Shown here: positions 27,263 through 35,656 of the stretch, in pieces
Position numbering within the stretch: the first letter of the stretch is position 1
Layout: each line of letters opens with the position of its first letter
NCBI GenBank assembly: GCA_902593735.1
Contig: CACJJL010000001.1
Coordinates: 124,001 to 188,000 of the forward strand
Direction of reading: 5' to 3'
DNA: 64,000 nt
Source of the DNA: an uncultured SAR116 cluster alpha proteobacterium
GTDB lineage: Bacteria; Pseudomonadota; Alphaproteobacteria; Puniceispirillales; Marisalimonadaceae
Translations under genes and position numbers: made by a program
The notes under the pieces: generated by a model
Told to the model about the DNA's origin: nothing
What the model saw: the letters and a program-made list of their open reading frames with translations, nothing else
Database searches by the model: none

Positions 27263-28001
27263 AATCTTAAATATTAAAAACTTATCAAAATCATATGGCG
27301 CTTTTAAAGTTACCGATGAAATTACAATAGACCTTCATTTTGACGAAATACATGCTTTAATTGGACCTAATGGAGCAGGAAAATCAACATTAATTAAGCA
27401 AATAGTTGGAAGCGTAAAACATGATATAGGTTCGATTATCTTGGATCAAGAAGACATAACTGATTTAACTGATGTTGAAAGAGCTAAAATTGGAATTTCA
27501 AGAACATTCCAAGTTTCTTCTATTATTCCTCAGTTTAGCGCAATAGATAACATAGTTTTATCTCTATTAGACAAATCAAGTAAAACATTTCAATTGTTCA
27601 AAAGTATAAAGAATAACAAAGATTTGTATTCAAATGCCAAAAAAATTCTTAAGGAAATTGAACTATCTGAAAAAAGTGACATTTCAGCATCCGACTTAAG
27701 CCACGGTGATAGAAGAAAACTAGAAGTTGGTTTAGCTTTAGCTATGGATCCAAAAGTTTTTTTATTTGATGAGCCAATGGCTGGCTTGGATGAAAGTGGT
27801 ACAAAGATGATGATTAATTTATTCAAAAAAATAAAGACTAACTCGCCAATTTTATTAATTGAACATGATATGGACGCTGTTTTTGCATTAGCTGATAGGG
27901 TTTCAGTAATAAATTATGGGAAGATAGTTGCTACAGGTACTGTAGATGAGATAAGAAAAAATGAATTAGTGAGAGATGTTTATTTAGGCTATGAGATCTA
28001 A
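27252..28001 (+). CDS. livG: ABC transporter ATP-binding protein, LivG type
   Basis: This ATPase of about 249 aa has Walker A GPNGAGKSTLIKQI, the signature loop DLSHGDRRKLEVG (LSHGD variant of LSGGQ), Walker B VFLFDEPMAG and the switch histidine LLIEHDMDAVF. The track start is the TTG at 27234. The ATG at 27252 (MKNKILNIKNLSKSYG) overlaps livM by 11 bases and is more likely. It forms a pair with LivF to energise uptake. Confidence 0.93.
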   Translation: MKNKILNIKNLSKSYGAFKVTDEITIDLHFDEIHALIGPNGAGKSTLIKQIVGSVKHDIGSIILDQEDITDLTDVERAKIGISRTFQVSSIIPQFSAIDNIVLSLLDKSSKTFQLFKSIKNNKDLYSNAKKILKEIELSEKSDISASDLSHGDRRKLEVGLALAMDPKVFLFDEPMAGLDESGTKMMINLFKKIKTNSPILLIEHDMDAVFALADRVSVINYGKIVATGTVDEIRKNELVRDVYLGYEI

Positions 28002-28690
28002 TGAAAAAACTTCTTGAAATAAATGGACTAAAGTCATGGTATGGCTTAAGTCAAGCTCTCTTTGATGTGAATCTAGAAATAAATGAGGGTGAAGTTGTCG
28101 CCCTTCTTGGTAGAAATGGCATGGGCAAATCAACCACTATCAGATCAATTTGTGGTTTAATAAGTAGTTATGAGGGTGAGATAAAATTTAAAAATATTTC
28201 AATCATAAATCATCCAAGTTATAAAATTGCTCAATTGGGTATCGGCCTTGTGCCAGAGGGTAGAAGAGCATTTACAAACTTGACTGTATTGGAGAATCTT
28301 ACAGCAACTGCAGTTGAAGGAGAATGGACTCAAGAAATGGTTTTTCATTTATTTCCAAAATTATCAGAAAGAAAATATCAAAGTGCTTCTACTTTATCCG
28401 GTGGTGAACAACAAATGCTTGTAATTGGGAGGGCATTAATGACAAATCCAGACTTACTCATTTTAGACGAAGCTACTGAAGGTTTGTCCCCAACTATAAG
28501 GTCAGAAATATGGAGAGTTATAACAATTTTAAAAAATAAGGGTGTTTCGATTTTAATAATTGATAAATCACTTAAACAACTCCAGGATTTAGCTGATAAA
28601 TTTTATATTTTAGAAAAAGGAAAAACAGTATGGAATGGTTTTTCAAATGATTTAACAAGCAAAATTGCTCAGAGATATTTAGGTGTTTAG
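28001..28690 (+). CDS. livF: ABC transporter ATP-binding protein, LivF type
   Basis: This 229-aa ATPase has Walker A GRNGMGKSTTIRSI, signature TLSGGEQQMLVIGRAL and Walker B LLILDEATEGLSP. The position after Walker B reads ILIIDKSLKQL, where the usual switch histidine is replaced by lysine. This is common in LivF and leaves the LivG site as the active one. The start overlaps livG by one base (TAATG). It is the last gene of the operon and its stop touches the stop of the convergent 100-aa gene. Confidence 0.92.
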   Translation: MKKLLEINGLKSWYGLSQALFDVNLEINEGEVVALLGRNGMGKSTTIRSICGLISSYEGEIKFKNISIINHPSYKIAQLGIGLVPEGRRAFTNLTVLENLTATAVEGEWTQEMVFHLFPKLSERKYQSASTLSGGEQQMLVIGRALMTNPDLLILDEATEGLSPTIRSEIWRVITILKNKGVSILIIDKSLKQLQDLADKFYILEKGKTVWNGFSNDLTSKIAQRYLGV

Positions 28691-28993
28691 TTAGATATGA
28701 TTATTGAAAGTATCTAGCATATTAATATCAGATTCACCTCCAACACCAGAAACAATTGCCCCCATTTCATTAAATTCTTTACTAACTTTAATCCAATTTT
28801 TTCTACCTTTTTCAAAGTGTGACTTTGAAATCCAATATTTTACAGTAAGAAAATTTGTGTCAGAAATGTCAACAGTTGTTTGTTTTATAAGACCAACTTT
28901 CATTTGCTCATATGCTACTTGATTACTATGTAGCTTTATGGCTTTTTTTGCTGTTTGGTTTGGGCATTTAATAGTTACTACTCTTACATACAT
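28691..28993 (-). CDS. Small protein, possible dimeric alpha/beta-barrel (ABM-like)
   Basis: This 100-aa protein has an early beta strand MYVRVVTIKCPNQ, two helix-like charged segments and a late strand. That is a pattern like ABM/dimeric alpha-beta barrel proteins, although no signature confirms it. Its stop abuts the livF stop. It is on the same strand as the class III aminotransferase but downstream of it. Function unknown. Similar size and fold pattern appear in the 101-aa protein upstream of the aminotransferase. Confidence 0.6.
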   Translation of the reverse strand: MYVRVVTIKCPNQTAKKAIKLHSNQVAYEQMKVGLIKQTTVDISDTNFLTVKYWISKSHFEKGRKNWIKVSKEFNEMGAIVSGVGGESDINMLDTFNNHI

Positions 28994-29040
28994 GAAATTA
29001 TTTTCTATTGAAAGTTAGGATTATATTTAAATCCATCAAA

Positions 29041-30387
29041 TCAAAAGTTACAAACAGAATCAATAGCGATTTTGAGTTTTTCAGAAATTTCATCAATCTC
29101 ATTCTCATTAATAATAAACGGAGGTGCAATTAGAATATGATCGCCAATTTCTCCGTTTATTGTTCCCTGCATTGGATAGCAAATTAATCCTTCGTCCAAA
29201 GCCTTCTTCTTAATTTTTCCTGCTACATTTAATTTTTTAGGAAAAGGCTCCTTTGTTGATCTGTCAGCTACAAGTTCTATAGCTCTGAATAAACCTCTAC
29301 CTCTAATATCTCCAATAAATTGATTTTGGCCTAATGATCTTGTTAAGCTTTTTTGAAGTATGTTACCCTTTTCTCTTACTTTAGATGGATAATTATCATT
29401 TATTAATTTTCCTAAAACTGCATATGAAGCTGCACATGCTATAGGATGACCAAGATATGTGTGTCCATGTTGAAAAAATCCAGAACCACTTTCTATCGCT
29501 TCATAGATATGATTTTGACATATCATAGCTCCAATTGGTTGATATCCTGCTCCCAAACCTTTAGCGATAGTAATAATGTCAGGAATAACTGGTTCATCAT
29601 CGCAAGCAAATAAAGATCCCGTTCTTCCCATACCACACATAACTTCATCTAAAATTAATAAAACATCGTATTTATTACAAATTTCTCTTATAAGCTTGAA
29701 ATATCCTGGTACAGCTGTAAGAGCGCCTGCAGTTGCTCCAACAACTGTTTCGGCAATAAAAGCCATAACATTATCTTGGCCCAAATTTAAAATTTCATCT
29801 TCCAATTCTTTTGCAACTCTTTGTCCATAATCCCATTCAGTTTCGTCTGATCTTTTATTTCTATATAGGTAACAAGGTGAAATTAAGCTGGTTTCAATTA
29901 GTAAATCTTCAAAAAAATTTCTTCTCCAAATATTACCCCCAGATGCTAAAGCTCCAAGAGTGTTTCCATGATAACTTTGTCTTCTAGATATAACTTTGTG
30001 TTTTTTTGGTTTTCCTATTTCAATAAAATATTGTTTTGCAAGTTTTATCGAGGCCTCTACTGCTTCAGAACCACTTGAAACAAGATACACTTTATCTAGT
30101 CCAGATGGAGAAATTTCAGCTAACAAATTTGCTAGTTTTTCAGCAGGTTCGTTAGTAAAAAAAGATGTATGGGCATAAGCTAATTTTTCAGTTTGATTAA
30201 TAATTGCGTCTTTTACAGTATTGTCAGAATGTCCTAAGCATGAAACTGCAGCACCACCTGATCCGTCAATATATTTTTTTCCATTATTGTCCACTATATA
30301 ACATCCTTCACCTTTAATAGCTGTGGGTAGATCATAATTTGAATGTCTTGGAAAAATATTACTACGTCTAATTTTGTTTTCTAAAAT
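29041..30387 (-). CDS. Class III PLP-dependent aminotransferase (probable ATT start)
   Basis: The track start at GTG 30294 cuts off conserved N-terminal sequence. The frame continues upstream for 31 codons as ILENKIRRSNIFPRHSNYDL, then meets no ATG, GTG or TTG before a stop. An ATT at 30387 lies 7 bases after GGAG, so I place the start there (448 aa). The body shows VSSGSEAVEASIKLA, LILDEVMCGMGRTG and the PLP lysine in ITIAKGLGAG. The family transfers an amino group, usually from omega-amines or beta-amino acids, to pyruvate or 2-oxoglutarate. Substrate is unknown. The start overlaps the upstream 101-aa gene, suggesting coupled translation. Confidence 0.85.
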   Translation of the reverse strand: MLENKIRRSNIFPRHSNYDLPTAIKGEGCYIVDNNGKKYIDGSGGAAVSCLGHSDNTVKDAIINQTEKLAYAHTSFFTNEPAEKLANLLAEISPSGLDKVYLVSSGSEAVEASIKLAKQYFIEIGKPKKHKVISRRQSYHGNTLGALASGGNIWRRNFFEDLLIETSLISPCYLYRNKRSDETEWDYGQRVAKELEDEILNLGQDNVMAFIAETVVGATAGALTAVPGYFKLIREICNKYDVLLILDEVMCGMGRTGSLFACDDEPVIPDIITIAKGLGAGYQPIGAMICQNHIYEAIESGSGFFQHGHTYLGHPIACAASYAVLGKLINDNYPSKVREKGNILQKSLTRSLGQNQFIGDIRGRGLFRAIELVADRSTKEPFPKKLNVAGKIKKKALDEGLICYPMQGTINGEIGDHILIAPPFIINENEIDEISEKLKIAIDSVCNF

Positions 30388-30686
30388 GATGTTTCTCCAA
30401 AATCTTGAGTAACTCCACCAACAAAGTGGATTGTTTTAGGTGATAAGGTTTTGACATATTTAGCTATATTTTCGTCAATTAACTTATCAATTTTTTTCAT
30501 TGATTCAGCATCAGGAAACTCCCATAAAACCACACTTACGTTGGGTGTTTGCGGATTTTTCATAGCTCTAAACCTAACTCCTTTTACTTGTTGAAGTAAA
30601 TTAGGCCATCTAGTTTCAAGTATTGATTCGAATAATTCACAATCTTCAGTAGATGAGAAGGTTCTTACAAAAATTTTTATTAACAT
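30381..30686 (-). CDS. Small protein, possible dimeric alpha/beta-barrel
   Basis: This 101-aa protein starts MLIKIFVRTFSSTEDCELFE and ends FVGGVTQDFGETSF. It alternates strands and charged helices like ABM-type or NIPSNAP-like small barrel proteins, with LLQQVKGVRFRAMKN and VSVVLWEFPDAESMKKI as central elements. The last codons overlap the proposed ATT start of the aminotransferase. No catalytic residues are recognisable. Confidence 0.6.
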   Translation of the reverse strand: MLIKIFVRTFSSTEDCELFESILETRWPNLLQQVKGVRFRAMKNPQTPNVSVVLWEFPDAESMKKIDKLIDENIAKYVKTLSPKTIHFVGGVTQDFGETSF

Positions 30687-31022
30687 TGTCTCTCCAGACT
30701 AAAAAACATCTTAAATTTATTACAATTTTAAGTTTTGTATATTATGTTAGTTTTTGCAAATAATATAAATTTTTGGTAAGAAATTGATGTTCCATATAGC
30801 ATTTAGAAAGATGTTTTTTTCAGAGCTTTTAAAATGGCTTTGAAAGTAGGAATCATTTTGGCAATAATTAATCATGGGGATCATATTTTTTAGGAACGAT
30901 GTCAGTAACAAATTGGACTAAAATCTTAATTACTTCTTGTGTACCCTTTTGTATTTCAACTGTTTTCTCTGTACTTACAATTAAAAAAGAGCAGTTAACA
31001 GTTAGATGAAAATAATTTGATA
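30687..31022. other. Intergenic region before DUF3108 gene
   Basis: This is a 336-base A/T-rich gap between divergent genes. The minus strand has an open stretch from about 31020 to TAA at 30868 reading STEKTVEIQKGTQEVIKI at its centre, which looks protein-like but has no usable start codon. I see no RNA gene or strong repeat. Promoters for both flanking genes should lie here. Confidence 0.4.
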
Positions 31023-31805
31023 ATGAATAAATTTTTAAATGTTCTAATTTTTTTAATAATCTTTTCCTTACTTAATTTTTCAGCAAGTTCCAAACAAGAA
31101 AATTATTATTATGAGGTTCAATTTGGAAATTTAATTGTTGGTAAAGCAGAAGTTTTGTTTAGATCAACGTCTCAAAATTTAAATATTGATATTAAATCAC
31201 AAACTGCTGGAATTTTAGACGTATTATATGAGTACAATGGCGTATTAAAATCGTCATCAATAAAAAATAAAGGTACTTGGTTACCAAATAAATTTTCAGC
31301 TGGTGGAGTGTTTAATAAGAAAAAGCGGACTTCAGATATTACATGGGTCAATGATTATAAAACTGTAAGTTATGTTAATGTTCCTACTATAGATCTTAAA
31401 AAATACCATAAAGTTCAAAAGTCAAGTTTGATTAATGTAATTGATCCAATAACAGCCTTTATGAGAGTTATTGAAAAAATTAATGAAGAATATGCTTGTG
31501 ACCAAAACTTCAAAGTTTTCGACGGCAGAAGGCGATATGATTTGGAAATTAAAACAATTGGAAATAGCACAATTGATAATGACAGACCTAAATCATACAA
31601 AGGCGATGTGCTGATATGTGGATTGAGAGTTTTCCCAATAGGTGGTCATAGACTAAAAACAAAATGGAAACCAAGTGAAGATAAGATTTCTGATGTCAAA
31701 GTATTTTTTGGTAAAAATCATAATAAAGATTATGTGCCTGTTAGAGTTCAGATAGAGAGATGGTTTGGAACAGTTGTTATACGTCTTATCCAAAAGACCC
31801 TTTAG
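31023..31805 (+). CDS. DUF3108 domain protein, exported
   Basis: The track starts at TTG 31017. The ATG two codons later (31023) is preferred, giving 260 aa. The protein has an N-terminal signal peptide (MNKFLNVLIFLIIFSLLNFSASS) and a DUF3108 body of beta strands, beginning YYYEVQFGNLIVGKAEVLF and including RVIEKINEEYACDQNFKVFDGRRRYDLE. DUF3108 proteins are periplasmic or outer-membrane-associated with unknown role. It is followed after 3 bases by the shikimate dehydrogenase gene. Confidence 0.82.
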   Translation: MNKFLNVLIFLIIFSLLNFSASSKQENYYYEVQFGNLIVGKAEVLFRSTSQNLNIDIKSQTAGILDVLYEYNGVLKSSSIKNKGTWLPNKFSAGGVFNKKKRTSDITWVNDYKTVSYVNVPTIDLKKYHKVQKSSLINVIDPITAFMRVIEKINEEYACDQNFKVFDGRRRYDLEIKTIGNSTIDNDRPKSYKGDVLICGLRVFPIGGHRLKTKWKPSEDKISDVKVFFGKNHNKDYVPVRVQIERWFGTVVIRLIQKTL

Positions 31806-31808
31806 ATT

Positions 31809-32660
31809 ATGAAAATTGGATTAATAGGTAACAATATTTCATGCTCAAATGCTCCCGATATTCATATCCGTCTTGCAAAAATATTTCAAATCCCCTTAGA
31901 ATACTTATTGTTTGATTTGAAAGATAAAGGAGAAAATTATTTTGTAGTTTTGTTAGAAGAATTAAGAGTTGCAGGGTTCAAAGGGGTGAATATTACATTC
32001 CCTTTTAAAGAAAAAGTAATCAAGCATGTAGATAATTTATCTAAGAACTCAAGAAATGTTGGATCAGCAAATACACTTATATTCAGAAAAAAAATTTCAG
32101 CTCAGAATCCTGATTATACAGGTTTTTTGAAAACTTATAATTTTCACTTTGGTAAAAATACTCCAGGAAAAATTCTAGTGTTAGGTGCTGGTGGGGTAAG
32201 TAGGGCAGTCACTTTTGCTTTAGCTTCTTTAGGTGTAGAAAAGATTTTTTTAATTGATAAAGATAAACTTAAAGCCGGCAACTTATCCAGAGATTTAAGT
32301 CTTTTAAATATAAATTGTGTTGTAACAAAACCTGATCAAATAGAAAAAATTATATCCAGTTTTGATGGTATAATTAACTGCACGCCAGTTGGTCATTATG
32401 ATTTTCCAGGATGTCCATTAGGAAATCTAATGCCAAACAAGAAACAGTGGATTTTTGATGTAGTGTACACTCCAGCTAAGACCGATTTCATTATCAAAGG
32501 TGAAGAAGTTGGAGCAAAAATTATTTCAGGCATTGACCTTTTTATTTTTCAAGCAATAGACGCTTTTTTATATTTTGCTGAAAACAAAGAAAACAATCAC
32601 GATCTTACGAATCATATACATAAGTTAAGAAAACATTATTTCGATAAGCTATATATTTGA
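31809..32660 (+). CDS. aroE: Shikimate dehydrogenase family protein
   Basis: This 283-aa NAD(P)-dependent dehydrogenase has the N-terminal shikimate-binding domain with GLIGNNISCSNAPDIH and NITFPFKEKV (canonical NVTxPxK, including the catalytic lysine). The Rossmann domain begins LVLGAGGVSRAVTFAL. It should convert 3-dehydroshikimate to shikimate, or the quinate equivalent. The usual GxNTDxxG segment reads NPDYTGFLKT here, and NISCSNAPDIHIRLA replaces the usual SxSPxIHN. It may therefore be a paralogue with shifted substrate (AroE-like, RifI or YdiB). It ends one base before the convergent CoA-transferase stop. Confidence 0.8.
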   Translation: MKIGLIGNNISCSNAPDIHIRLAKIFQIPLEYLLFDLKDKGENYFVVLLEELRVAGFKGVNITFPFKEKVIKHVDNLSKNSRNVGSANTLIFRKKISAQNPDYTGFLKTYNFHFGKNTPGKILVLGAGGVSRAVTFALASLGVEKIFLIDKDKLKAGNLSRDLSLLNINCVVTKPDQIEKIISSFDGIINCTPVGHYDFPGCPLGNLMPNKKQWIFDVVYTPAKTDFIIKGEEVGAKIISGIDLFIFQAIDAFLYFAENKENNHDLTNHIHKLRKHYFDKLYI

Positions 32661-32661
32661 A

Positions 32662-33870
32662 TTAAGACTTGTTTTCAAAAATAATTTCATTTTCAAAAAG
32701 TCTATTAATTCCATCTTCTGTATAACCATTTTCTCTTAAGACTTCTCTTGTATGTTCCCCAATAACAGGTGGTTTATGTTTAACGCCAACAACTTTAGAT
32801 CTACTAAACTTTATTGGTGAAGAAACGCCTTTGTAATCCTCTTTTGAGATAGTCATTTCTCTTTCTTTTGTTTGAGGATGATTTAAAGCTTCCTCTATAT
32901 TCCTTACTGGCCCTGCAGGAACTCCTGCTGACAATAGTTTTTCTGAAAATTCAACTCCATCTACATTACTAAGAGCGTCTTCTAAATATTTGGTTAGTTC
33001 TATTCTGTTTTTTACTCTATCACCATTAGTTAAAAATCTTTCATCTTTTGCAAGATGGTCTAAATCTAGAGCTTTACAGAGTCTAATAAAACCAGCATCG
33101 TTTCCAATTCCCATAAAAATCTCATTAGTTGCTGTTTTGAATTTATCATAAGGGGAAATATTTGGGTGGGCATTTCCAGTAGCTTTACCTGGTTTTTTTG
33201 ATAAAAAATAATTGCCAGTATGTGGATGCATTAATGCAAGTGCTGAATCATAAAGAGACATATCCAAAAACTGACCTAAGCCAGATTTTTCTCTTTCTTG
33301 CAGTGCCATTAAAATTCCTATTGTTGAATAAAGTCCAGTTCCCATATCTACTACAGGAGCACCAATTCTTACATCGCCTCCGTCAGCATGACCATTTACT
33401 GACATCATACCAGTCATAGCTTGAACTATAGCATCATAGCCTGGTGCGCCACCAAGTGGACCTTTAGCTCCAAATCCTGAAATTCTACAGTGAATTAATT
33501 TAGGAAATTTTTCTCTTAAAACTTCTTCATAACCCAAACCCCATTTTTCCATTGTACCAGTTTTGAAGTTTTCAATAACTATATCTGAATTTTTTAGTAG
33601 TTCTAAAATTATTTCCTTACCTTCTTGTTTGGTAAGATCGATTGCTATAGATTTCTTATTCCTATTTACGTTTATAAAATATGAAGCCATATCGTTTATA
33701 AAAGGTGGTCCCCAAGCTCTAACTTCATCACCAATCTTTGACTCTATCTTAATCACCTCAGCTCCGTGATCTGCAAGTATTTGCGTAGCGTATGGTCCTC
33801 CAAGAACTCTTGTAAGGTCTAAAATCTTAATCCCATCTAATGCATGTTTATTTTTATTTTTTTCTATCAT
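32662..33870 (-). CDS. Family III CoA-transferase (CaiB/BaiF-like)
   Basis: This 402-aa enzyme belongs to the formyl-CoA transferase/CaiB/alpha-methylacyl-CoA racemase family. It shows ILDLTRVLGGPYATQILADHGAEVIKIE at the start and the expected aspartate in GAPVVDMGTGLYSTIGIL near 170. It moves CoA between a donor acyl-CoA and a carboxylate acceptor. It is the last gene of the leucine-catabolism operon, 18 bases after an acyl-CoA dehydrogenase. This pairing is frequent in pathways for branched or dicarboxylic acids. Substrate unknown. Confidence 0.9.
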   Translation of the reverse strand: MIEKNKNKHALDGIKILDLTRVLGGPYATQILADHGAEVIKIESKIGDEVRAWGPPFINDMASYFINVNRNKKSIAIDLTKQEGKEIILELLKNSDIVIENFKTGTMEKWGLGYEEVLREKFPKLIHCRISGFGAKGPLGGAPGYDAIVQAMTGMMSVNGHADGGDVRIGAPVVDMGTGLYSTIGILMALQEREKSGLGQFLDMSLYDSALALMHPHTGNYFLSKKPGKATGNAHPNISPYDKFKTATNEIFMGIGNDAGFIRLCKALDLDHLAKDERFLTNGDRVKNRIELTKYLEDALSNVDGVEFSEKLLSAGVPAGPVRNIEEALNHPQTKEREMTISKEDYKGVSSPIKFSRSKVVGVKHKPPVIGEHTREVLRENGYTEDGINRLFENEIIFENKS

Positions 33871-33888
33871 TATATTACTTTCTAACTG

Positions 33889-35055
33889 TTAATAAGATTT
33901 TGGTAGTCCAAGAACACGTTCAGAAATATAATTTAAGATCATTTGGGCGCTAACAGGAGCTAATTTTGGGATAAAAGATTCTCTCAACAACCTTTCAACA
34001 TGATATTCTTTAGCATATCCCATTCCACCCAAAGTTACGACTGCTTGAGTGGCTGCTTTAAAGCCAGCTTCAGCTGCAAAATATTTAGCCGCGTTAGCTA
34101 ATCCTCCTGCGTTTTCACCTTTATCGTATTGATAAGCTGCTTTTGCAATTAGTAGTTCCGCAGCTTCTAATTCAATCCAATTTTCTGCTAATGGGTGTTG
34201 AATACTTTGATTTTTCCCAATAGGTCTATTAAAAACTATTCTTTGATTTGCGTATTTAACTGCTCTTGACAATGCATTTTTACCTATTCCTAGAGCTTCT
34301 GCGGCAATAAGAATTCTCTCAGGGTTAAGGCTGTCTAGAATATATTTAAATCCCTTACCTTCTTCACCAATTCTGTCAAATTCAGGTACTTCAAGATTAT
34401 CTATAAATATTTGGTTACTATCAACTGCTGCTCTGCCCATTTTGGAGATTTCTCTTACTTCTATTTTTTCTCTATCTAAATTTGTATAAAACAAAGTTAA
34501 ACCGTCAGTATTTTTTTTACATTCTTCAATGGGACTTGTTCGGGCTAATAAAAGTATTTTGTCAGCTATTTTAGCAGTAGATGTCCAAATTTTCTGACCA
34601 TTAACCAAATATCCATCGTTTATTTTTTTTGCAAATGTTTTTAATCTACCAGTATCTAAACCTGCATCTGGTTCAGTGACACCGAAGCAAGTTTTTTCTT
34701 TTCCTAATATCAATGGTGGTAACCACTTGTCTTTTTGTTCTTTAGTTCCATATACTACAATGGGATGTGGTCCAAAAATATTAATATGTATTGAAGATGC
34801 GGCAGCCATGCCGCCACCTGTTTCTGAAATTTTTTGCATAAAAATTGATGCCTCACTCACACCTAAATCACTTCCTCCAAACTCTTTAGGCATACAAATG
34901 CCTAACCAACCTCCGTTTGCTACCTCTTCGTAAAACTTTTGGGGGAATTGACTTTCTTTATCGCATTGAAGCCAATATTCATCATTGTAGTTTTTCATAA
35001 TATTATTGACGGAATCAATAATAGATAACTGAGTTTGATTTAGATTGAATTCCAT
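33889..35055 (-). CDS. Acyl-CoA dehydrogenase (paralogue without the YEGT motif)
   Basis: This 388-aa FAD dehydrogenase has the family motifs FGVTEPDAGLDTGRLKT near 130 and WTSTAKIADKILLLAR near 160. At the C-terminus the usual xYEGTxEI sequence is replaced by KLAPVSAQMILNYISERV, so the common catalytic glutamate is missing there. A glutamate in SLNPERILIA near 245 matches the isovaleryl-CoA dehydrogenase position and may act instead. It follows the peroxidase-like gene in the same operon. The branched or modified acyl-CoA substrate is unknown. Confidence 0.87.
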   Translation of the reverse strand: MEFNLNQTQLSIIDSVNNIMKNYNDEYWLQCDKESQFPQKFYEEVANGGWLGICMPKEFGGSDLGVSEASIFMQKISETGGGMAAASSIHINIFGPHPIVVYGTKEQKDKWLPPLILGKEKTCFGVTEPDAGLDTGRLKTFAKKINDGYLVNGQKIWTSTAKIADKILLLARTSPIEECKKNTDGLTLFYTNLDREKIEVREISKMGRAAVDSNQIFIDNLEVPEFDRIGEEGKGFKYILDSLNPERILIAAEALGIGKNALSRAVKYANQRIVFNRPIGKNQSIQHPLAENWIELEAAELLIAKAAYQYDKGENAGGLANAAKYFAAEAGFKAATQAVVTLGGMGYAKEYHVERLLRESFIPKLAPVSAQMILNYISERVLGLPKSY

Positions 35056-35059
35056 AAAC

Positions 35060-35656
35060 TTATCTTGCTAAATTATGATAATTATTATTTGGTTCCATTT
35101 CGGTTGCCGAAGCTAGTCTGTTGGTCATGTTAAACAAACCAACAATTGCACTAATGTCCCAAATATCTCTATCTGTATATCCAACATCCCTTAATTTTTT
35201 TCTATCATTTTCACCAATTTCAGATGGGTCTTTCGTTAATTTTTTTGTAAAATTTAGTAATTCCTCTTGTTTTTTTGGCAATTCTGCAGATTTGAAGTTT
35301 GCTGCTATTCGTTCTCCTAATTGAGGGTCATTTGATAATTCTCTAACTGCAGATCCATGAGCTACTAAACAATAAAAGCAATGATTTTCTGAAGAAACCG
35401 TAACGGCAATCATTTCTCTTTCCAATTTTGTTAAACCAGACTCACCTAACATCAAAGCATTATATAATTTTGTAAAACCTTCAAATTGTTTTGGAAATTT
35501 TGCAAAAGCAGCAAGAACATTTGGAATAAAGCCCAGTTTTTGTTGAACAATTTCTAAGTAGTTCTTTACTTGATCTTCTCCGTCTTTAGTGCCTTCATAA
35601 TCCAGATCTAATTTAGTTAAATTACCCTTTTGGCCTTGTTTTGTAATCGTTGCCAT
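35060..35656 (-). CDS. AhpD-like/carboxymuconolactone decarboxylase-family protein
   Basis: This 198-aa protein of the peroxidase-related AhpD-like family has the redox motif SENHCFYCLVAHG (ExxxCxxCxxxH) near 90, the proposed peroxidase site. Members of the family reduce peroxides or act in gamma-carboxymuconolactone-type decarboxylation. The ATG abuts the stop of the upstream hydratase gene (TAAATG), so they are translationally coupled. In this operon it may protect flavoenzymes from peroxide, which is only inference. Confidence 0.8.
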   Translation of the reverse strand: MATITKQGQKGNLTKLDLDYEGTKDGEDQVKNYLEIVQQKLGFIPNVLAAFAKFPKQFEGFTKLYNALMLGESGLTKLEREMIAVTVSSENHCFYCLVAHGSAVRELSNDPQLGERIAANFKSAELPKKQEELLNFTKKLTKDPSEIGENDRKKLRDVGYTDRDIWDISAIVGLFNMTNRLASATEMEPNNNYHNLAR

